Shown in pieces: positions 38,060 through 42,185 of a stretch of 42,185 nt of DNA. How positions within the stretch are numbered: position 1 is the stretch's first letter; every line of letters starts with the position of its first letter. The DNA is from Rickettsia endosymbiont of Pseudomimeciton antennatum. Its GTDB lineage: Bacteria > Pseudomonadota > Alphaproteobacteria > Rickettsiales > Rickettsiaceae. The notes under the pieces were generated by a model, which made no database searches, was not told the DNA's origin, and saw only the letters and a program-made list of their open reading frames with translations. The stretch lies in assembly GCA_020881195.1 (NCBI GenBank), contig JAJIYL010000014.1, positions 1 through 42,185 on the forward strand, given 5' to 3'. Made by a program: the position numbers and the translations under genes.

Positions 38060-38233
38060 ATGAATAAAGACTTTGTAAGACATTTCCTAGCTGGTTTTTT
38101 TAGTGTATTTAAAATCTCTAAAACGACAATAAGAAAGAAGCCAGAGGCAGATTTGCTTGAGTATTTTATTAAAATAGAAAAAGATATTAATTCAACATTT
38201 CAGGAAATAAAAAAAGAATATGAAAGAGAGTAA
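38060..38233 (+). CDS. Small hypothetical protein paired with the DUF2335 gene
   Basis: A 57-residue frame, too short for most gene lists: MNKDFVRHFLAGFFSVFKI, a basic TTIRKKPEADLLEYFIKIEKD, and an acidic/basic helical end. It overlaps the next gene by 14 bases (38220-38233), a typical coupling. No strong Shine-Dalgarno was seen. The family is not recognised. Confidence 0.5.
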   Translation: MNKDFVRHFLAGFFSVFKISKTTIRKKPEADLLEYFIKIEKDINSTFQEIKKEYERE

Positions 38234-38666
38234 AAGCTTCTTTGCTAGTAATAATAGATTGAATAAAGGATATTTAAAAGTTAGCAATAATCCTAGAGAA
38301 AAAGATAATAGCTTCTATCGTAAGAAGTTTGAGCATGTTATGCCACCTATAGATTTAATGGAGGAATATGAAAATCTTCATCCAGGAACCTTGGCAAAAT
38401 TAATAGTCATGGCAGAAAAAGAACAAATACATAGACACCAAATGGATATTAAAAGTATTGAGGTTTATGAAAGCATAACAAAAAAAGGTAGAATTAGTGC
38501 TGTTATATTTATGTTAATGGTCTGTATTACTACTCTAGTTTTAGCGGTGCTGGGGCATTTTATGATTGCTAGTATTTTTACTGTTTCAGTATTTTTAGTG
38601 ATAGGGACTGGATTATTCTTATCTTCTACTAAATTTACTAGGCAGAAAGATTATAATAGAAGATGA
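38220..38666 (+). CDS. DUF2335 membrane protein
   Basis: This 148-residue protein matches DUF2335: FEHVMPPIDLMEEYENLHPGTLAKLIVMAEKEQIHRHQME-like sequence near residues 38-80, including the HRH motif. Two hydrophobic helices follow (ISAVIFMLMVCITTLVLAVLG and IASIFTVSVFLVIGTGLF). Proteins of this family are often found in or near prophage and plasmid regions; their function is unknown. It is coupled to the 57-residue ORF. Confidence 0.85.
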   Translation: MKESKSFFASNNRLNKGYLKVSNNPREKDNSFYRKKFEHVMPPIDLMEEYENLHPGTLAKLIVMAEKEQIHRHQMDIKSIEVYESITKKGRISAVIFMLMVCITTLVLAVLGHFMIASIFTVSVFLVIGTGLFLSSTKFTRQKDYNRR

Positions 38667-38784
38667 AAAAATTATTGTCGTTAGGTTGGAACTAATGTTA
38701 TTATTCTAAGATTATCTATATTTTTTTAACCGCCTGATTTGGGATAGTTTGATTCTAATAGGGTACTATCTAGGTATATATTAT

Positions 38785-39984
38785 ATGAAATTATTAAGTA
38801 AATTTTTCTTAATATCACTATTGTCGCTATTACTAACTAGTTGTGGCAATAGCTGCAAAAATGTTTCGCCAAATCCGTTGTTAAAACAAACGAATTACAC
38901 ATCTTCGCCTCATATAAATAGTCAATATAGAGCAGTGTATATCATGGGAGATAGTTTGTCTGATACGGGGGCTTCTGTTGGGTCCTTAAACACTGTGCTA
39001 AGCTCTATGAAACAGGAATTTCCAAAATTAAAGTGGACTGAGAGAGTTTATTTCTCTTCGCCATTCTATAAAGAAAGATCCTTTAGTAATGGTCCGTTAA
39101 TCGTTGAATATGCAACCACAAGTTTGGGTTTACCAATAACAGCAGGCTGGAGTTTTACCATAACACCGGAATTTAAACACTGGATTCTAACACAACAATC
39201 CAAGAAGTTATCCATAGCACTTGTGGATATTTTGCAAAAAAAACATTTAAAAACTGCATCTGATGCTTCGTATGATCAAATTGGCACTAATTATGCCGTT
39301 TCATCTGCTAGAGCATCTGCTGGTAATGATTTGCCATATACTTTGTGGTTCAATCAATTTCAGTTAAAAAATCAACTTAATGCCATTATTAAACATCATC
39401 CAGATATTGGTGTAAACGATTTGTTCATAATTATAATTGGTGGAAATGATGTTAAAGCAGCTCTGTTTGATAAATATCCCATTGGAATAATTAATGAGAG
39501 TGTTACTGAGATCTTTAATGCTATTAATATTTTAGCAAAAAGAAACGTCAAGCATATAGTTGTTAGTAATGTACCAGATATTGGCTTAATCCCTGCTGTG
39601 ATCAATACCAAGGCACAAGCATGGGCCACAAAATTAACACAGGAGTTTAATAAAAAGTTAAATGATCAAATAGAGAATTTAAGAAAAATATATCCAACAA
39701 TTGATATAAGACTATTTGATATAAATAATGCATTACAGAATGTAATTGCTGATTATAAGAAGAATGGGCGGAACACCTCTCAGGCTTGCGTTTTAGATAT
39801 GCCTATTAACCAGGGTGCTATGACTTTAGTAGAATTAGTATTAACAGGGGAGTTGAAAACAAGCTATATTGCTCCATGTGATGCTTGCAAGATTTCCGAC
39901 TATGTATTCTTTGATGATGTTCACTCAACAACATTGGTAGATCAAATTGCAGGTAAGACCCTATATGATCTTATAGTGAAATAG
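38785..39984 (+). CDS. SGNH/GDSL hydrolase lipoprotein
   Basis: A 399-residue predicted lipoprotein esterase/acyltransferase. The signal peptide ends in the lipobox LTSC (Cys20). SGNH block I is IMGDSLSDTG (Ser57 nucleophile), block III is IIIGGNDVKAA, and block V is FFDDVHSTT with the catalytic Asp and His. The pattern resembles GDSL lipases/acyltransferases such as those of Legionella. The ATG at 38785 gives the signal peptide; the 38749 start adds 12 unneeded residues. It precedes the patatin-like gene and may act on host or own membrane lipids. Confidence 0.88.
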   Translation: MKLLSKFFLISLLSLLLTSCGNSCKNVSPNPLLKQTNYTSSPHINSQYRAVYIMGDSLSDTGASVGSLNTVLSSMKQEFPKLKWTERVYFSSPFYKERSFSNGPLIVEYATTSLGLPITAGWSFTITPEFKHWILTQQSKKLSIALVDILQKKHLKTASDASYDQIGTNYAVSSARASAGNDLPYTLWFNQFQLKNQLNAIIKHHPDIGVNDLFIIIIGGNDVKAALFDKYPIGIINESVTEIFNAINILAKRNVKHIVVSNVPDIGLIPAVINTKAQAWATKLTQEFNKKLNDQIENLRKIYPTIDIRLFDINNALQNVIADYKKNGRNTSQACVLDMPINQGAMTLVELVLTGELKTSYIAPCDACKISDYVFFDDVHSTTLVDQIAGKTLYDLIVK

Positions 39985-40076
39985 AGTGGATAAAATTACT
40001 ACAAACTGTGTATGGATAACAGCTTTTTGTTAATTCAATTACTTTATCCATATAAATTAAATGTTGAGTGAAAATT

Positions 40077-41939
40077 ATGAGTAAGTTACAAAAAGAAATG
40101 CAAGAAAGGCAGGAAACTCCTTTTGAGTACTTGGTTTTTAGTGGTGGTGGAGCTAAGGGAGCCATATATTCTGGCGTTTACGAAGCCTTGGCGGAATCTG
40201 GAACAGTTGGAGGGGTTAAAGCCGTTGCAGGATCATCTGCAGGGGCCATAACTGCTTCAGTTGTTGCCTGTGGTATATCGCCTGCAGAATTTGAAACCAT
40301 TTCAAAAAAGACAAACTTCAAATCTTTACTTGGCACACAAGGAATTTCTGTTGGTCCGGTGCAGATTGACAAGGATGGTACCCCATTATATGATCTTTTA
40401 GATAATACAATCAGAAAAGGGGTCTCTGATTTTTTAAAGGGCAAAAACTTTGTAGAACTTTGTCAGGCAAGTCATGATAAGATTGCACAAGAGCAAGAAA
40501 AGTTAGAGAAAAAAAAGCAAGATTTTTTAAGCTCAATTGAACAATTACAACAACAAGGTGGTGATAATAGTAAGCAGATTACGGATATAAATGAAAATAT
40601 TCAAGGGCTAGACTCTCAGAAACAAGAGTTAACTAAGCGATTTGACAAAATTCAAACTATAATAGATTCCAATGGGAAAGAGTTTAGTGAATTAACTGAA
40701 AAATGTCAAGTTGGAGGGAAAATTCTTTTTAAGGATTTAGCTCTTTTAAAACTTGTGGATTCAGAGCAATTTAAAGACCTATTAATTACTGCGGTAAGGC
40801 GAGATAATGGTACGTTGCAAATTTTTAGTGCTGAAAATACCCCTGATGTTGAAATTGCTTTAGCTTGTCGTGCTTCTGCTTCAATTCCGATAGTTTTCCA
40901 GCCTGTAACAATTGATGGTGTCGAATATGTCGATGGGGGATATAGAGATAATGTTCCTATGGGGTATTTTCCTGAGAATGAAAGTAAAGTGGATTATGCT
41001 GAAGAGTTAGAGGGTTTTGAGAATGTCACCTTAGCAAAAAAACAAGGTAGGATTATGGCTCTTGCTTTTGGTAGTGGTATGGATGCTTCAACAAATATTG
41101 CTATATATAGTGCCAAAGATTTTGCCAGTCCAAGTGCTATAATAAAATTTTTACTGGATGTAGTATATAAAACTTTGGCTCAGGTTGGTGGGCATTTTAA
41201 ATATACGGAAACTGATAAAGACACTCTTACTAATTTACGCGAGAATGCATTAAACACGGTGACGCTAGATACTCAAGGTATATCCACTCTTGATTTTGAT
41301 GATGCTCAGAAATATGCAGGTTACTTGCATATTAAAGGTCGTTTCCAGACTTTAGAATATTTAGATAATTATGAACTAGGTAAAGGGGTAGATAAAACAT
41401 TTGAGCATCAGAAATTTCTTCTAAACGTCTATGAGGCTTATGATAATGAAAATTTGAATAAAACATTTTCTCAGAAATTGTTAGGTCATATAATTCCGTC
41501 AAAGCCTAAAACTGAGAGAAGTTGGCAAGATCGTGATAATATGCGAAATCATGAAGAAAAAGCTGATACACTTTTATCTTTTTGTACGGCAGAACGTTGG
41601 GAGGGCAAAGATAATAAGAGTACCTTAAAAGAGTATGTAATACTTGCCGCAACTAACCGCAGTAAAGAAGTTAGAAATGATACTAAATCTTTAGAGTCAC
41701 TGATTAAGACCTTAAATTCCCCAACAACATCAAGTAAAATTAAAGAAGATTTTATAGAATTATTAGCTATTGATAAAAAACAAGATAAAAGATTGAATAC
41801 GGAAAAAAGTCCAGCAAAGAATATTGCAGAGTTTAAATTTACAAAAGAAGATTTTAGTAATTTTCTAAGCAAGAATAAAAGTGAAGCTTTTCGCATTAGT
41901 AATCAGGGGAAAGGAGCAGGACCCGCTAAGGGTGGGTAA
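40077..41939 (+). CDS. Patatin-like phospholipase
   Basis: A 620-residue protein with an N-terminal patatin domain: oxyanion motif GGGAKG (23-28), nucleophile elbow GSSAG (Ser54) and catalytic aspartate in VDGGYRDN (Asp286). A long Lys/Glu/Gln-rich coiled-coil insert (about 130-215) splits the domain between the elbow and the catalytic aspartate. The remaining 300 residues are unassigned and helical. No signal peptide is seen. Rickettsial patatins (Pat1, Pat2) act as secreted phospholipases on host membranes; that role here is inferred. The ATG at 40077 is preferred over the GTG at 40068. Confidence 0.92.
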   Translation: MSKLQKEMQERQETPFEYLVFSGGGAKGAIYSGVYEALAESGTVGGVKAVAGSSAGAITASVVACGISPAEFETISKKTNFKSLLGTQGISVGPVQIDKDGTPLYDLLDNTIRKGVSDFLKGKNFVELCQASHDKIAQEQEKLEKKKQDFLSSIEQLQQQGGDNSKQITDINENIQGLDSQKQELTKRFDKIQTIIDSNGKEFSELTEKCQVGGKILFKDLALLKLVDSEQFKDLLITAVRRDNGTLQIFSAENTPDVEIALACRASASIPIVFQPVTIDGVEYVDGGYRDNVPMGYFPENESKVDYAEELEGFENVTLAKKQGRIMALAFGSGMDASTNIAIYSAKDFASPSAIIKFLLDVVYKTLAQVGGHFKYTETDKDTLTNLRENALNTVTLDTQGISTLDFDDAQKYAGYLHIKGRFQTLEYLDNYELGKGVDKTFEHQKFLLNVYEAYDNENLNKTFSQKLLGHIIPSKPKTERSWQDRDNMRNHEEKADTLLSFCTAERWEGKDNKSTLKEYVILAATNRSKEVRNDTKSLESLIKTLNSPTTSSKIKEDFIELLAIDKKQDKRLNTEKSPAKNIAEFKFTKEDFSNFLSKNKSEAFRISNQGKGAGPAKGG

Positions 41940-42165
41940 CCATAGCTGTCGAAGGTTAGAAGAGGAAGGGGTTTTAGAGGTCATCATGGCAGTTTAAAAG
42001 TTACGGAAAAATAACCGTGTCATTGCGAGGAGGCATGAGCCGACGAAGCAATCCAGGAAAGTGATTAGAAATAATGGTATGGACCTACCCTATATACAGA
42101 ATGAGAAGCAAATGCTAATCTTCTAGGATAGGAAATGAATCCTAAACAACAATAAGGAGGCCCAT
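41940..42165. other. Intergenic region before the right-edge gene
   Basis: No gene is seen. It contains a short dispersed repeat (42018-42055) and, at its end, a strong AAGGAGG Shine-Dalgarno for the next gene. Confidence 0.65.
42018..42055. repeat. Short dispersed palindromic repeat, half copy
   Basis: GTGTCATTGCGAGGAGGCATGAGCCGACGAAGCAATCC: conserved flanks and a GGC-ATGA-GCC core. Only one half is present. Confidence 0.72.
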
Positions 42166-42185
42166 ATGGAAGTTACCACAATTGG
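42166..42185 (+). CDS. Start of an unidentified gene (runs off the window)
   Basis: An ATG preceded at five bases by AAGGAGG, the best Shine-Dalgarno in the window. Only six complete codons are visible (MEVTTI). The product cannot be named. Confidence 0.5.

Overview
The window is AT-rich and reads as a chromosome segment of an obligate intracellular alphaproteobacterium of the Rickettsiaceae (Rickettsia or a close relative). Three things point there. The core genes (nuoGHIJKL, cydAB, atpHAGDC, yajC-secD, pdhAB, lpdA) have Rickettsia-like sequence and order. Reading frames carry in-frame Rickettsia palindromic element (RPE1-type) insertions encoding the [15 protein letters not shown]...VREDSSTAS...[12 protein letters not shown] peptide. 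Short palindromic repeats fill most intergenic gaps. No tRNA, rRNA or CRISPR array was recognised.

Layout. 0.4-8.0 kb (+): complex I genes nuoG-H-I-J-K-L, with an Rpn-type nuclease gene lodged between nuoH and nuoI and an RPE inside nuoJ. 8.3-12.1 kb (-): cydA-cydB, a DUF2474-like small subunit gene carrying an RPE, and a pentapeptide-repeat membrane protein. 12.2-15.5 kb (-): two paralogous unknown genes, one with an RPE and a nonsense-truncated tail. 15.6-22.7 kb (-): a small membrane protein, atpHAGDC, yajC and secD, closely packed. 22.9-24.3 kb (-): lpdA. 24.3-28.3 kb: an accessory, partly decayed region with an XRE regulator and a divergent promoter, a winged-helix-like ORF, pseudogene debris, two copies of a 169-bp palindromic element, a small acidic protein and a Gly/Ala-rich duplicated protein. 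28.7-30.0 kb (+): two lipoproteins (BON-domain and RlpA). 30.2-32.1 kb (+): pdhA-pdhB. 32.6-38.7 kb (+): remnants of a gene-transfer-agent/prophage morphogenesis cluster (protease-capsid fusion, head-tail connector, adaptor, DUF3168, DUF2460, DUF2163), followed by a 57-aa ORF and a DUF2335 membrane protein. 38.8-41.9 kb (+): an SGNH-hydrolase lipoprotein and a patatin-like phospholipase, both plausible host-interaction enzymes. The start of one further gene lies at the right edge.

How it fits together. The core is respiratory: pyruvate dehydrogenase (E1 alpha/beta and E3) feeds NADH to complex I, cytochrome bd reduces oxygen, and F1 ATPase makes ATP. Overlaid on it is heavy colonisation by at least four palindromic repeat families. 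These repeats lengthen proteins, supply a stop codon (pdhB), nest in one another, and may have fused two phage genes. The most interesting signals are the RPE at the protease-capsid junction, the three-base compensatory change in that RPE copy's arms, the filled/empty paralogue pair, and the RPE in the DUF2474-like protein.
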